Positions 20,180 to 33,738 of a stretch of 64,000 nt of DNA are shown piece after piece. The position numbers and the translations under genes were made by a program. Source of the stretch: Trichomonas vaginalis G3 (Eukaryota; Parabasalia; Trichomonadida; Trichomonadidae); the NCBI RefSeq assembly GCF_026262505.1, contig NC_067206.1, positions 20,047,319-20,111,318 on the forward strand, written 5' to 3'. The notes under the pieces are model-generated. The model saw only the letters and a program-made list of their open reading frames with translations, had not been told where the DNA came from and did no database searches. Position 1 is the stretch's first letter. Each line of letters starts with the position of its first letter.

Positions 20180-22166
20180 GTTGTAAACAGAAATTCATCA
20201 AAAGTGACACCTCAGAAAAGCTAAAATATTGAATTTTTGGAACTTTTGATAGAGCACGTTTTTAAATATTAATTAAAGTAAATGTATATTTTGTAAAGAT
20301 TCTTTTTAATAAAAAATAAAATTTTGAAGAAGAACACAAAATCTTCTGAAAAATAATATCACATAAACTCATATTATTTTCTAATATATAACTATTTTAT
20401 ATAAAAATCAAATTCAATGATCTTAAAAGCGAATGATAAACCTCAAAATTTACGAATATAATGAGTGGGAATATAATGCTTATCTATCATAAAACCATAT
20501 GAAATATCAATTTTTGCTTTACGCCTAATTTTTGACGACAATTAGCAAAAAATGTTAAATGTTAACACTCAGTCCATTTGAATATGAAAAATAAAATTGA
20601 CTTTGATTAAATGTTTTTATTTATCATGCAATTCTTCTTGCGACCAAAGATTTGAATAAAATTTCAAAAAATAAGATAGCTTAAAAAATAATATACGGTA
20701 GTGTTTACTAATAGATGAATAGTATAAATTCTATTAAAATGGATTTGATCCAAAAAATATAAAACCAAAATAATTGTTATAATTTAAATGAAGAAGTAAT
20801 TTAAAACGATTTTATTTATGATCAAATTTTATATATTTTTTTGGATCAAATCCATTTTAATAGAATTTATATACTATTCATCTATTAGTAAACACTACCG
20901 TATATTATTTTTTAAGCTATCTTATTTTTTGAAATTTTATTCAAATCTTTGGTCGCAAGAAGAATTGCATGATAAATAAAAACATTTAATCAAAGTCAAT
21001 TTTATTTTTCATATTCAAATGGACTGAGTGTTAACATTTAACATTTTTTGCTAATTGTCGTCAAAAATTAGGCGTAAAGCAAAAATTGATATTTCATATG
21101 GTTTTATGATAGATAAGCATTATATTCCCACTCATTATATTCGTAAATTTTGAGGTTTATCATTCGCTTTTAAGATCATTGAATTTGATTTTTATATAAA
21201 ATAGTTATATATTAGAAAATAATATGAGTTTATGTGATATTATTTTTCAGAAGATTTCATTCTATATGCCTATGAAAAGTACTCTCAAAACTAACTTTTT
21301 CCTAATTATAATTAAATCTAGAATATTGTATTGTTCCATATTAAGTTCTGTCAAAATGTAAGCTATTCAATTCTATCGTCGGGGAAAGTATCACAAATCT
21401 ATCAATTTTTTTGTAAAAGTATACAAAAACATATGGTGTTCAATTAGTTTATAATAATATAAATATTAAGATTATCCAAAATAAGAAAAACTAGGTTTTG
21501 AGAACACTTTTGAGATGATAATCAAAATATTTTGATTGAAAAATAATATATTATTTATCAGATATAGAATGGATTTTTTCAAATTTAAAAATTCTGAAAA
21601 TAAACAGTTTTGTAAAGTAAAAAAAATGAACGAAAACTCGAGACCTCGTATTCCAAATGAATGGGTAAGATATATGTATGAAAAACTTGAAAGTGGTGAG
21701 TAAGGATGTCAATTTGGAAGAAAAGTGAGAAAATTTTGATTGTGAACTCATCTCTAATATTTTGGCTCCTTAATATATTTGAATCATGATCTTTGAGAAG
21801 AGTTCTCAAAAGTATTCACAAAAGCTATTTTTCCTTGAAATTTAAAAATCCTGTTTATCATATATTACCGAATTCAATTCCCTACATATTTCAAAATATT
21901 CTATGAACATTTCAATTTTTGAAAAAAAAAACATATTTTTTCCAAATATATTTATTATCATATTTCTAATAATATTTCCTAAAGCGTCACTTTTTACTTC
22001 CTCGACAATTATTTCCCTCTCAAAAATTCAATAGCTTACATTTTGACAGAACTTAATATGAAACAGTATTATGCTTAGTATTATTTCATTTTTCTCATTC
22101 AATTTAGAATTTACAAATGTCAAATAATTGAGAGCTGTCACTTTTGATGAATTTCTGTTTATTACA
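20180..22166. mobile_element. Hybrid foldback at the duplication junction
   Basis: Its left flank (CGTGATAGTGAACCAT, 20164-20179) is that of copy Y. Its right flank and nested 736-bp element (21332-22065) are those of copy C. It is therefore the recombinant expected from unequal crossing-over. Both arms are present. Confidence 0.85.
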
Positions 22167-22478
22167 TTTCCACCTCTCAATTTTACCATTTGCTTCGGGG
22201 TTGCCTGTTAGACTAAATATTTTTTATCAATATTTTCTTTTCCGATGTCAGTACATATTGCATCAATTCTGCCCTTCTTCTTAGATAAGAAGAATGATCG
22301 TTTGAGCAGATGGATATGTTACTGAGAAACATTGCTTGTTATGTTTCCATCTACTATGTAGAGCATCATCCAATTCTCTTTTGTGCGGGGCCATTGCTTG
22401 TCAAAATATGCCAATGCTCTAGATCCTTCCTCTTCAAGTATCGATGTTCTTATGAGCATTTAAAAGATAAAATTTCAA
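22167..22478 (-). pseudogene. Degenerate integrase fragment, unit 2
   Basis: Copy of 16329-16640 in the second duplication unit, with the same interruptions. Confidence 0.6.
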
Positions 22479-22589
22479 AATTTTAGGTGTAGCAAAAAAA
22501 ACTTGCCACCTTAGCGCAAGCTCTCAAAACAATGACAGAGCACCACGAAAGTTTTGCGAGCGGAAATTCATTCTCTATTGCTCTTGCTG

Positions 22590-23532
22590 TTGCATGCTAA
22601 GTTCGGTCAACGATAGAAATTGAGTGGAAATTAATCGTCGAGGAAGTACGATTATGCAAAGTAAAAAAATGTTGTGGGATTTTTAATATTATATATTATT
22701 TTATAATAAAATTTTTGAGTCATTTTAAGAAGCACATATAATTTTTTGAATTTAAAAATTAAAGTAGTGTCAAACGAATTTATCACTTAATTTAATACTC
22801 AGATTTCTTAAAATTAATGAAAAAAAGGTTTTCTGAGAACTTTTGAGAATGGTTTTCAAATTCCATTATTGAAAATATATAGGTATTGTATGAAATTCAA
22901 ACTCTATATTTATTAAATTTCTAAATTCTTAATAAAATAACTTTTCAGAGGAATATGATTTTGAATGGTTGATTAATAAGTATAAAAATGTCTACGATTT
23001 TAAGGAGGGAATTGTTCCTTATGAGGTATTCATCATAACTATATACCTCATAAGGAACAATTCCATCTTGATAGCTGGGAAACTTTCTCTGAATAACTTA
23101 TCATTTGGAGAAAGTTTCCCAGCTATCTATTAGAAACTAAAGGCTATGAGGCACTAATATATAATCAGTGCCTCATAGCCTTTAGTTTCTTATTAAAAAC
23201 GAGAAAACTTGTTCGAAATGATAAACAATTTCGAACAAGTTTTCTCGTTTTAAGGAGGGAATTGTTCCTTATGAGGTATACATCATAACTATATACCTCA
23301 TAAGGAACAATTCCCTCTTGATATCCTGGATATTTTTGAATATATTTTTTTAATTAAAGTTCTCAAAAGTATTATCAAAAGTGATTTTTTAAAAATATCT
23401 CCAATTAATTAACTAATTAAAAGTATTATATTTTTAAAATTAAATAGTTTTTCAATTTTTTTGAAGGAATTGAGATACTTCCCACGACAATAAAATTGAG
23501 AGGTTTACATTATGACTGATCTTAGCATGCAA
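22590..23532. mobile_element. 943-bp TIR element with five hairpins, unit 2
   Basis: Copy of 16752-17694. The hairpin array is at about 23004-23316. Confidence 0.7.
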
Positions 23533-23727
23533 CATTGCAATATTAAGAGCACAATTTTCACTCTAATATCACGGATAATGATGAGCGAACTGGCATAATG
23601 TAACCACACAATATTGAATTTTTTCAGCAGTTTGAGGATTGACGATAAAATACAACATTTACAAATTGATTTTTAGCCGTTTTCATTGTGATGGCAAATA
23701 ATTGAATTCTTTCTTCTAGTAAAGAAT

Positions 23728-25387
23728 GTTGTATACGAAAAATTTACATGTCAGATCCGGAAAAGTGGCAACTTTACGTGTCAAAAATATTTTTATTCAT
23801 AAATTTTTACCTTGCTTTCCAATTGGTTCGAACTCCATCTCTTCTCCGTCAACTAGCCATCTCTCAGTGGTTCTCTCCGCCATTGTCCAACCATATTGAA
23901 TGGTGAGGACCAAACCTGGCAATGGCCCTTTCAATTACAATCACCATTTGCTTGGTCTCTTTGGTGCTCAAATATTGCCAGTCGATGATCATGCGTGATC
24001 GATCATCGATAACAGCATATAGGATTTCACTTCTCTTTTTACCTAAGAAGTGGATATCCACATGCCTGATCAAGTTCGGCTGGCATGCTTGGTATCTGGT
24101 CTTGCCTTTCTTCTCTTGCTTCTCTCTATGCTGAGCAATGCCAAGTGCAGTAAATGCCTTGCTGATCATATGTCGGGATGGAGTATCAGGTAAAGGTATG
24201 TCCAGATATAATATGTTCTTTAATATGAGTAAATATGATACTAGATCATCATCTATTGTCAGATCTTTTGGCACTGACTTGTTGATGCGATTAAGATGAA
24301 TGTCTCTTCGAATGGTGTCGAACCATTCTTGTGTTTGGCTTTGATCAGGCAACTCACCATTCTTGGCTTTGACAAAATCCTCAAAGTGTTCTTCAGCATA
24401 TGAAATATCTTGATTAAGAATTTCATAAACTGCAATAATCCCCATTCGGCCGTAGTTTTCTCTGAGGTTGCTGATCGATTCAAGCAAATTCTGTGGTATT
24501 TCTTTAGGTGGCCGACCGCGATGGACAGTGATCTCAACTTCTGGTACGGCAATAGTATCATTATCAGATGAAGTTGATTCTTCGGAAGAAACTTCAGATG
24601 GTATTTGAGATGTTTCATCAAATTGCTGTGATGGCTCGTCTTCTTCTTCTCTTTGTTTTTCTTCAGCATCATGTGATGGAGAGTCTGTATCTTGTTCTGT
24701 TGTCTATTGGATGTCAAGATTTGGTAATTCATAGTAGTCGAAGGGGCTGTGAACTATATCTTCGGGTTGAAGAGGGGAAGTTCTGTATTATCGAGATGTA
24801 TTGACTCGTATAGTTTGTTATTGATCAATAATTTGAGTGAATGAAAAGTAGTATACTTAGGACTACGGATGTTCTAGACACCCTATTATGATTTTTTTGC
24901 TATCGTAGGATAATAATTCTAGTGATATTATCGCGAAAATAGGACAAATTTCTTGAACTGTTCTGTAGTAATACGATGATTACAATATAAAGCTTTGTAG
25001 TAAGTGACTGGATCAATCTTTGGTCTGATCCCTCCATTTAGTAGTGGTACGTTCACCAGCGCTGCTGGATTGTATGGTATGCGTAAATTGGCGGTTAGCC
25101 AATGGGGATCTTTTTTGGTATAGAGCTCCATAACAAAATGCAAAAGAATACCATTCAAAAGCTAGCCCAAATCATATTTGAATTAAACTACTATTATAAT
25201 TGTGAAAATGACAAAGTTTCTCCCATTTTAATAAGGAATTGCAGGATAAGAGGTACATATTCATACTATGTACCTCTTACCCTGCAATTCTTTCTATAAA
25301 GTGGCCAAACTTTGTATCATTAAAAACTTTTTTGGAAATTAATAATTTGACACTTTACTTTGTCAAATCCGAATTTTCGTATATTAG
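23728..25387. mobile_element. 1.66-kb integrase element, unit 2
   Basis: Copy of 17890-19550, one base shorter, with the same ends and flanks. It includes the hairpin at about 25232-25296. Confidence 0.75.
23797..25131 (-). pseudogene. Broken integrase-type transposase, unit 2
   Basis: Copy of 17959-19294 with the same lesions, including loss of the third catalytic acid. The shared damage shows the duplication came after inactivation. Confidence 0.8.
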
Positions 25388-26015
25388 AACAATCTAAAAA
25401 GGTTGTAAAACTGGTTAAAATGTCAGAAAGTCTCGAAGCCAAAGCACGGACGAAAAGAAATCTAAAAAATTTATAAATCTCTTAAACATGATTCCTTTGT
25501 AATTGAAGACAAAGCTTATACCTTAGATTTTCAACTTAAAAACGATACATTAGGAAAAGAGAAATAAGTAGTCAACAGAATTTACAAATTCAAGATGGAA
25601 ACCAAGTTATTGCCAAAGATATAGTGTACTGCAGTATTACCAATTCCATAGTACACATTTTAACCAAGAAAACGTGATTTTACCATCAAGTTACTCTTCA
25701 CTTATTCTTATAAAACAGATATTTTACTAACAAAATAACACAAATTCCAATTGAGTTCATTAAAATATCACTTTCTAGACTCCCAAATGCCTAGAATTAA
25801 CTCCAAATTTGTTGACCCAGCCGAGAATGAAAGGGAAAGAAAATATATTTTTGGTTGAAAATTCGAGGAAATATTAAGGTTTCAACATCAGTTCACTTCC
25901 ACCATTTCTTCTTAGAACACCTAGCCATGGCAGAAACTTTGGACGAATCTTAAATTATTCAGCCAAAGTTTCTCAGATTTTTTGAGGGGATTGGAGGCTC
26001 GTGATAGTGAACCAT

Positions 26016-27262
26016 GTTGTAAACAGAAATTCATCAAAAGTGACACCTCAGAAAAGCTAAAATATTGAATTTTGGAACTTTTGATAGAGCACGTTTTTAA
26101 ATATTAATTAAAGTAAATGTATATTTTGTAAAGATTCTTTTTAATAAAAAATAAAATTTTGAAGAAGAACACAAAATCTTCTGAAAAATAATATCACATA
26201 AACTCATATTATTTTCTAATATATAACTATTTTATATAAAATCAAATTCAATGATCTTAAAAGCGAAGGATAAACCTCAAAATTTACGAATATAATGAGT
26301 GGGAATATAATGCTTATCTATCATAAAACCATATGAAATATCAATTTTTGCTTTACGCCTAATTTTTGACGACAATTAGCAAAAAATGTTAAATGTTAAC
26401 ACTCAGTCCATTTGAATATGAAAAATAAAATTGACTTTGATTAAATGTTTTTATTTATCATGCAATTCTTCTTGCGACCAAAGATTTGAATAAAATTTCA
26501 AAAAATAAGATAGCTTAAAAAATAATATACGGTAGTGTTTACTAATAGATGAATAGTATATAAATTCTATTAAAATGGATTTGATCCAAAAAAATATAAA
26601 ACCAAAAATAATTGTTATAATTTAAATGAAGAAGTAATTTAAAACGATTTTATTTATGATCAAATTTTATATTTTTTTTGGATCAAATCCATTTTAATAG
26701 AATTTATATACTATTCATCTATTAGTAAACACTACCGTATATTATTTTTTAAGCTATCTTATTTTTTGAAATTTTATTCAAATCTTTGGTCGCAAGAGAA
26801 TTGCATGATAAATAAAAACATTTAATCAAAGTCAATTTTATTTTTCATATTCAAATGGACTGAGTGTTAACATTTAACATTTTTTGCTAATTGTCGTCAA
26901 AAATTAGGCGTAAAGCAAAATTGATATTTCATATGGTTTTATGATAGATAAGCATTATATTCCCACTCATTATATTCGTAAATTTTGAGGTTTATCATTC
27001 GCTTTTAAGATCATTGAATTTGATTTTTATATAAATAGTTATATATTAGAAAATAATATGAGTTTATGTGATATTATTTTTCAGAAGATTTCATTCTATA
27101 TGCCTATGAAAAGTACTCTCAAAACTAACTTTTTCCTAATTATAATTAAATCTAGAATATTGTATTATGCTTAGTATTATTTCATTTTTCTCATTCAATT
27201 TAGAATTTACAAATGTCAAAAAATTGAGAGCTGTCACTTTTGATGAATTTCTGTTTATTACA
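26016..27262. mobile_element. Foldback element, copy Y, intact with 16-bp target duplication
   Basis: A complete 1,247-bp foldback: GTTGTAAACAGAAATTC at the left edge, TTTCTGTTTATTACA at the right. CGTGATAGTGAACCAT occurs immediately on both sides (26000-26015 and 27263-27278), a 16-bp direct repeat of unique-looking sequence. This is the cleanest insertion of the family in the window and fixes its borders. Confidence 0.9.
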
Positions 27263-27278
27263 CGTGATAGTGAACCAT

Positions 27279-29118
27279 ACATGAATTCAAAATCATCAAT
27301 GTATAGTTCACTTTTTAGAGAGTGTATTCGACCCACTCAAATGCCAAGCTCGTCAAGAAATGATTGACAAGGTTAAAATTAGCTATTTTGCTTACAACTA
27401 TTTCATTTGAGTTATCACCAAAACATCCCGTTAGCACATCTCCAAATAATGTTGTCATCCTTGAGAAGTTGAGTGTTATCTTCTTTGTAATAGAAACAGA
27501 ATTTATTAATCCTGGATTTTATTTCAAAACATATATTTCAAGGAATATTGATATTCTATGTTATTTAAAATATCCGGGATTTCTCGACTTTTTGAGAGCG
27601 ATGATTTGCAATTTTTTTCTTTCATATATTTAGCTTATTCGTAGAACACATAAATTTTCACGATATAATATCATATTGAGCTCATAGCAAAAATTATATT
27701 GTAGACATTTCATTCTGAGACTCTGATCGAAACAAAAGAGTTTCAGAATAAAAATCCTACTTTTTTCAAATCAAAAAACTAACTTTCCTCCTTTTAAAAC
27801 AAGTCAACATGGCACCTCTATATATGTGTTTGTTATATTATCAAACTGAAATTTAACCTTGTACAGCGGTCTTAAAAGTTATATCTGGGATTAAAAAATC
27901 GCGACCCATCATATGTAAAAGTGGCCCTATAATAGATCTAGTGGGCGAGATTTTTTGATATGAGACGATAGCTTATGATGTTCTGATCTCGAATCAGCGC
28001 CTCGTAAGCTATCGTCACGTATAAAAAATTGAACAAAATTGTACACATAAATTGATAATCGACAAAATTTCTACAAATTTTAAAAGAAATGGTTGGCTAT
28101 GATGTACTTATTATAAACTATTGCATTGTAGCCAACAACTTCCTCTAGATAATTTGAAAACTTTACATATTGACAATGTTTCTCTAGATTGTAGATCGTA
28201 TTCACTAATTGAGTCTATGACATTCAATTGCTGAGAAAATAGCGCAACATCTTGGACTTTATCTTCTTGTATTTTTTGTCTAATGGAAGAGATAAGGTTT
28301 TTTAAATGATCTATTTTGCTGGTTGGACAGATTTGAACATATTGAACTATAACGATCTTAATAGATCCGAAACTAAAAGGGAAAATTCTTTTTAACATTT
28401 ACATAAAAATTGAGAGAAAATTCCAGAATTTTTTTGAATAAAATTTAGAGGGCTATAGAATGATTGTAATTTATATAGTTATCAGCAAAATGTTGATAAA
28501 AGTCGCTACAACTTTTTCGAAAATAGTGAAACTAGCTATAGAAAGTAATACCACAGTTAATATCATGAACTTCCCAATTGTTGCATAAAGCAGAATATGC
28601 ATCACATCTATCTTACGGTTTGAATGTTGAAAAGTGTCACTGGATATTTCTCGTTGAGAGCTGTTGATTTGTCAATATTGTTAATTACATCTTTAATCGT
28701 TGCAAATTGTCTTTTTTTATTTATATCAACATGAATCCGAGTATCAAAAGTGTTGTAAGACGAAATGGTGGAAGTGAAGTGATCTTGAAAACTTAATATT
28801 TTCTCAAAATTTCTACCAAAAATATATTAGACATAAAGCACATATCTTATTTTATAAATAGTTGATGAATAATTATTTTAGAACAAGAGGTAATATGAAG
28901 TGAAGTGAAACTATCAATATAACGTTCCATTTTTCGCTTATAACTTTTTTATAACGAGCACCTATTCCTTTGATATTTATAGGATAGAAGCGCCTATATA
29001 TAAGGTATCTTTTGATATATGAATGAAGGAAATCTATTTTTTGAGCTCAGATTATTCACAACCTTGAAAATCAAAAATTAATTTTAAACTATTAAAAACT
29101 ATATTCGCATAATATATA
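27279..29118. other. AT-rich region with decayed hairpins and element ends
   Basis: No convincing gene. Two decayed two-tier hairpins lie at about 27955-28010 (GACGATAGCTTATGA.../...AAGCTATCGTC) and 28085-28145 (TGGTTGGCTATGATGTAC.../...TAGCCAACAA). A minus-strand frame at 28111-28398 holds one plausible helical patch (LKNLISSIRQKIQEDKVQDV) but runs through a hairpin, so it is doubtful. A worn integrase-element terminus (GTAAGACGAAATGGTGGAAG) is at about 28755. Confidence 0.4.
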
Positions 29119-29120
29119 TA

Positions 29121-30003
29121 GGTCGTTCAGTAATTGCGTAGCATCTCCATACCTGAAAATGATATTTTTGTTCTAATTTCATGATTATAAATTTTAATAG
29201 TAGCTAAATAATATTTATATTATTCTTATTTAAAATTGTTATTGAAGTAGAATGAATTAAATAAACTTCCCGAATATAGAAATTCTAATTTTATGTTTCA
29301 AAAATTTTAGTTGATAAACATTATGATTTTTTATTTCATTGTTAACAAAGTTTTCAGGAGGCAAAATAAGTACACAACAAAATAGAATGGATGAACTAAT
29401 GAATTACATAATAAATTCTGTATGATCTAAGTGATTTGGATATTACCACTCATGCAAATTAATTCGATGATTTTTGACAAAAAAACTCACAATAAATTAT
29501 TTTTATATAAAACCATAAATATAGGTTTAAAAAATCAAATAAGTTACCATATTATAGAAAAACATTGAGCATTTTAATATGGCAGAATATACTTGCATTA
29601 TGTTTATTCCAATATTTCAATATTCAATTTTTAAAAAACGTTATGGAACTAAAAAATCTATTTTCGTGTTTTATTAAAAAAAATCGTTCTGATATATCTT
29701 CTAATTATAACAATAGATATATTACATATTATGTTGAGTAATCTGTTCTATTTTATTTTTCACCATATCGTATTGGCATGTTATTAAATAGATAAAGGAC
29801 AACTTGAATTCAAAACTAGATATGAAAAGTGTCATTTCCAGCTCAAAAAAAGCAATTGAAACCTTCCTAACTCATCCATATTTAATATTTGAGACTTGAT
29901 ATTAAAAATACAATATGTTACAATTATAGCAGATTATCAATATGAAATCAGAATAGAAATATCTTAATTGAATATTGAGATGCTACGCAATAATTGAACG
30001 ACC
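29121..30003. mobile_element. Mariner-like non-autonomous element
   Basis: Inverted ends GGTCGTTCAGTAATTGCGTA (left) and GGTCGTTCAATTATTGCGTA (opposite strand, right) extend through GCATCTC. Both are flanked by TA (29119-29120, 30004-30005), the Tc1/mariner target duplication. At 883 bp it is too short and AT-rich to encode a transposase, and no DDE frame is visible. It is presumably mobilised by a mariner transposase elsewhere. Confidence 0.75.
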
Positions 30004-30005
30004 TA

Positions 30006-32993
30006 TACCTTATGGATCACATATACATGAGAGAATATGAAATATCGCACTTTTTAGAACTTGTACTGTGAATAATTTGGTTCGATATAGGGGAATAATA
30101 TGTTTGGATAAGCGGCGCACATTCTGTATAGGGAGCTATTTTATATTCTATATGTGTTGAGTCTATATGATCATATGAGTAGTTCAATCAGATTCAGTTT
30201 TCGACAAGTGCGGGATAACGAGGTGATGTGAAATCTCTCTCCCGACACTTCGTAATTGGGCAATTATCTTCATTCAGAGAAAGCATCTTTTTAATCAAGC
30301 ATCATTTTGATATTGCAGACATTTTAAAATCAAAAAACTAATTTTCAAATTAAATTGTGAAGATTGCAACACACAATTTTTGATCAGGTAAATATTGTAC
30401 GTGAATGCATTTTAAAAGGCCGTCTATTCATTTTCACCAAAGAGATTCATTTTCCATCCAAATAAAACTCTATATTGATCGATATATCTGAAAAATACGA
30501 AGTGTCAGGTGTTGAAATTCACCTCACATTGTTTCGCTTCTCGACAAGAATGTGTTTTATGAGCGTATAAGATATAAAATATTAAGGTATAGTATATGTG
30601 ATGAATATGCGTGTAGTTATGTGTGTATTGATATGTCGATGCTTTTTAAAGAGTCGCGATGCCAATCAACATTACAAATGCTTTCCGAAAATCTCGAATA
30701 AAACGTGTGTTTGAGTATTTTCTTATGCAGAAGTTGATATGAATCTTGCAACAGAAGTAAGAAAATATTGAAAAAAAGAATCAGGATTGGTGATCTTTTG
30801 GAGCCGGAAGAAGAAGATTTACAAAATGATGATCAAAATCAATGAATTAAAGTTGAAAATCGTGTGATTTGGGAACAAAATCCAAACTAGATTAATTTGT
30901 CTATGACTAGAATCTTAAGAGAAGAAGATCGCAACAAGATCTTTTTAGGAACGAATTGGAAACGCAAAGGAGAATTCAAGGAATTAAAAGAGGTCGAGGA
31001 CGTGGAAGTGGTGGTAGAAGTGGAAGTGGCTACGGATGGCCACCAAAGACTGTTGGATTATCAAATAAAAGAAGGTTTATTGATTAATGGAAGGAAGAAA
31101 GATGAAATATTCATGAAACAACTTTGTATTTTGTTTAATAAATTGTTTGTTTTGATAAATTAACGTTTATATTCTTATAAATCTCTCTCTTTTTAATTCT
31201 TTTTAATTTTTTTATTTTATTTTATTTTATTTTTTTTTAAAAAAATATTTTTTCTGTATTTTTTTTCAACTATTCTTGACTCATTAATTAATATTTAATT
31301 TTAATGCAGCCAATATATATTATTAAAACCCTACTCAGTGAATAATATTTTAATATCAATTTAAATTGTGTAATATGATAGTATATAATATGTGTAATCA
31401 TCCTATATATGAATGAGCAAAATCTGAGTTTGAGCGAATCTCATGATATTATGCGAAATTTCCACAGAGCTCTAAACAAATAATACATTATGAAGACCAT
31501 TTATATCGGTTTTAAATAACTCCTTTGTACTTTTTAGTTGTGCACGTTCCACAGCACCAGGCGGTGCTGTCAGGAACGGTGCTATATAATATTTTATACT
31601 ATATAATGTTTCCTATATTTCATACATATACTTCATATATATAGCTCATTCACATAACTCACAATAATTGTTTTTAGACGCCCGATAATTGCCTTTTTTC
31701 ATCACAAAAACACATTTATATCTCTGTGGATATTGATCCTACACATTTATAGCATATGATTGCATACTAGTATATATAGTGATATATTAAATTCAGCTGT
31801 GATCTCAATCTTATCACACTCACACACAAAATTCGCTCGATCAAAATTCTCTCTGGAAAATGTCACCTTTTTTCTCATAGAATTTCAAAATATAAATAGT
31901 AAACACACGTCTTTTATTATATAAATAAAAAGTATATATTAATATAAGATATCTATAACAAAATGAGTACAAATGGACAAACTTTTTTTCGATATAAATT
32001 ATATTTTCTCAAAAAATAGCTCAGACTCATAAAACACATCACAAAATAAAAGTAGTTCTTTTTCGAAAGGATTCGTTTCAATTTATGAATTTGAAAACGT
32101 TTACGAGAAATGTGTTTTTGATTAGACATATTGCTGATGTAATAATGTAAATATGTAGTGAAAAGTAGAATTTTGCTATTAAAATCCTAATTTCAGTGTA
32201 TCGATGAATTTGTTATAAGAATCTCTAGAGATTCATTGAACAAAAATGAGGTACATATCTCTCATTTACTACCAAACTAATTATTTATGTCAATATTGAT
32301 GCAAATAAACAAAGTTAAGTTCAAATATTACAATTTTTAAAAAAAATACGAATTTATTCGTTCAACGTGTATCAAATTAACAAAAGCGCACATTTATGGT
32401 AAAATTTTTTTGATTCGGGTTGATTCAAATTTCACATTTTTTAGAAAATTTAAAAAAAATATTAATAATTTTGTTAGAAAAGTTTTGACAATCAAGATTT
32501 TCTTAATTTTTTGGAATTTTCCTATCGAGTAATCGTAACTATTTTTAGTTATTACATTATTTTTTCTAGGTAAATTTGATATTTTAATGAAGTTTTGTAA
32601 TTAATCTTTTGATAAAAGGGATTTGTAAGAGGAAAAACCATAGCATATAATCAGATATTGAAATTTATTAACTAACACCGTTAAAAATAAATCAATAAAC
32701 ACTTATTATATCCAATTGAAATTCAATTCTATATTTAAACTGATATTACCCTCAAAGCAATTCAAATTCTCAATAATATACTATAATTCACCCAAATATT
32801 GGAATCAATTTACAAATATTGACTAAAATTCAAAATAATTACTTAGATTTATTAAATCATTCATTAATAACAAATTAATTGCAATTCATGCAAACAGTCA
32901 AAACATTTTAGATATAAATTATATGAATAATACTCATTATAGAGTAAAAATGTATTAAATGTACTAATTTTTTTATTCAAAATGATAATTTTT
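30006..32993. other. Long AT-rich region, possible gene relic at 30660-31163
   Basis: Mostly featureless AT-rich DNA. A plus-strand stretch near 30660-31163 reads in patches like protein, with IRIGDLLEPEEEDLQNDDQN in one frame. An Arg/Gly-rich patch (RGRGRGSGGRSGSGYG) near 30990-31050 is in a frame other than that of the 88-residue open frame at 30897-31163. Stops and shifts separate them, so this may be a decayed host gene with an RGG tail. A compact hairpin, GTTCC ACAGCACC / GGTGCTGT C GGAAC, is at 31545-31578. Confidence 0.35.
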
Positions 32994-33397
32994 GGCGTGT
33001 GGGCAATTTTAACGACATTTTTTAACGCGATACGAGCGTAAGTCCATAGAATGTGTTTTGAGGGAAACTATAAAAATCCAAAATAGAGGTAAGTGCGCCA
33101 TTATTACCTGCGAAGTTACATGGAATAAATCGAAGAGTAAGTACAAGATGATCTTGCATTTTTCCAAGTAAATGAAATTTATTAAAATTAAGATGATAAT
33201 ATTCATTTATAGTATGTGTATGATGTGTTTTCAAAATTTCTTCAAATAAAATGCAATGATAATTTTTGAATAATTTTTTTCTTGTGTATATTTCATTTTT
33301 TATTAGTGAAAATATCATTACATCAATAAGGAAAGCACAATCCAAATTCATATTAGTTAAATTAATCTACAACCAAAAGCCCGCCAAATTTGAATTA
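32994..33397. repeat. Left TIR of the MULE
   Basis: Inverted match of 40195-40594, ending inside at CAACCAAAAGCCCGCCAAAT. A 109-residue frame reads outward on the minus strand (33022-33351), with its twin in the right TIR. Because the pair exists only through TIR symmetry, coding is doubtful. Confidence 0.85.
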
Positions 33398-33735
33398 AAC
33401 CTCCAATTTAAATTTTTCAAGTCTACGGAACCATCCTTGGATCATAGTAATCATTCATTACAAAATGGAATCTTTTGGTATTGTGCGGGCAATACCATAT
33501 ATTTCTTTTTATTGATAATGCTATTGAACAAGCTCATTCCGTGGATTTTCATTTAGAACTTTATTTCATGAGTTTCTGGAACAAGATAACATCTGAAACC
33601 TTTTGTGCGGGCAAAAGAAGGGATGTTTGTTGATTGAAAAATGCTAATTTAAAAGAAGTTCTGAAAAGAAATTTGGAGATGATTTGTGTGTTGTGTAAGG
33701 TGTAGGTGTTGTGATATATTTGGAATGGAATGATC
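33398..33735. other. MULE interior, possible captured virion-protein scrap
   Basis: Unique DNA between the left TIR and the minisatellite. A short plus-strand patch reads DFHLELYF, close to the DFYLELSF of the candidate virion proteins in the Polinton at 42.7-64 kb. It may be an old capture, but the patch is too short for confidence. If real it is broken. Confidence 0.25.
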
Positions 33736-33738
33736 TTT

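Larger units (their letters stand above)
14938..26612. repeat. 5.84-kb tandem duplication (two units)
   Basis: 14938-20775 and 20776-26612 are two direct copies of about 5,838 bp with only scattered one-base differences. Each unit runs from the loop of a foldback, through its right arm with a nested 736-bp element, an integrase fragment, a 943-bp hairpin element and a 1.66-kb integrase element, to the left arm of the next foldback. The pattern fits unequal exchange between foldback copies, and the near identity implies a recent event. Confidence 0.9.

Noticed and set aside
27136-27336. Frames over the right end of foldback Y
   Set aside because: They cross the element border and are built on its terminal repeats.
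33022-33351. 109-residue frame in the left MULE TIR (and twin at 40237-40566)
   Set aside because: The twin exists only because the TIRs are inverted copies; both read outward and have no supporting motif. Kept as a note, not as a gene.
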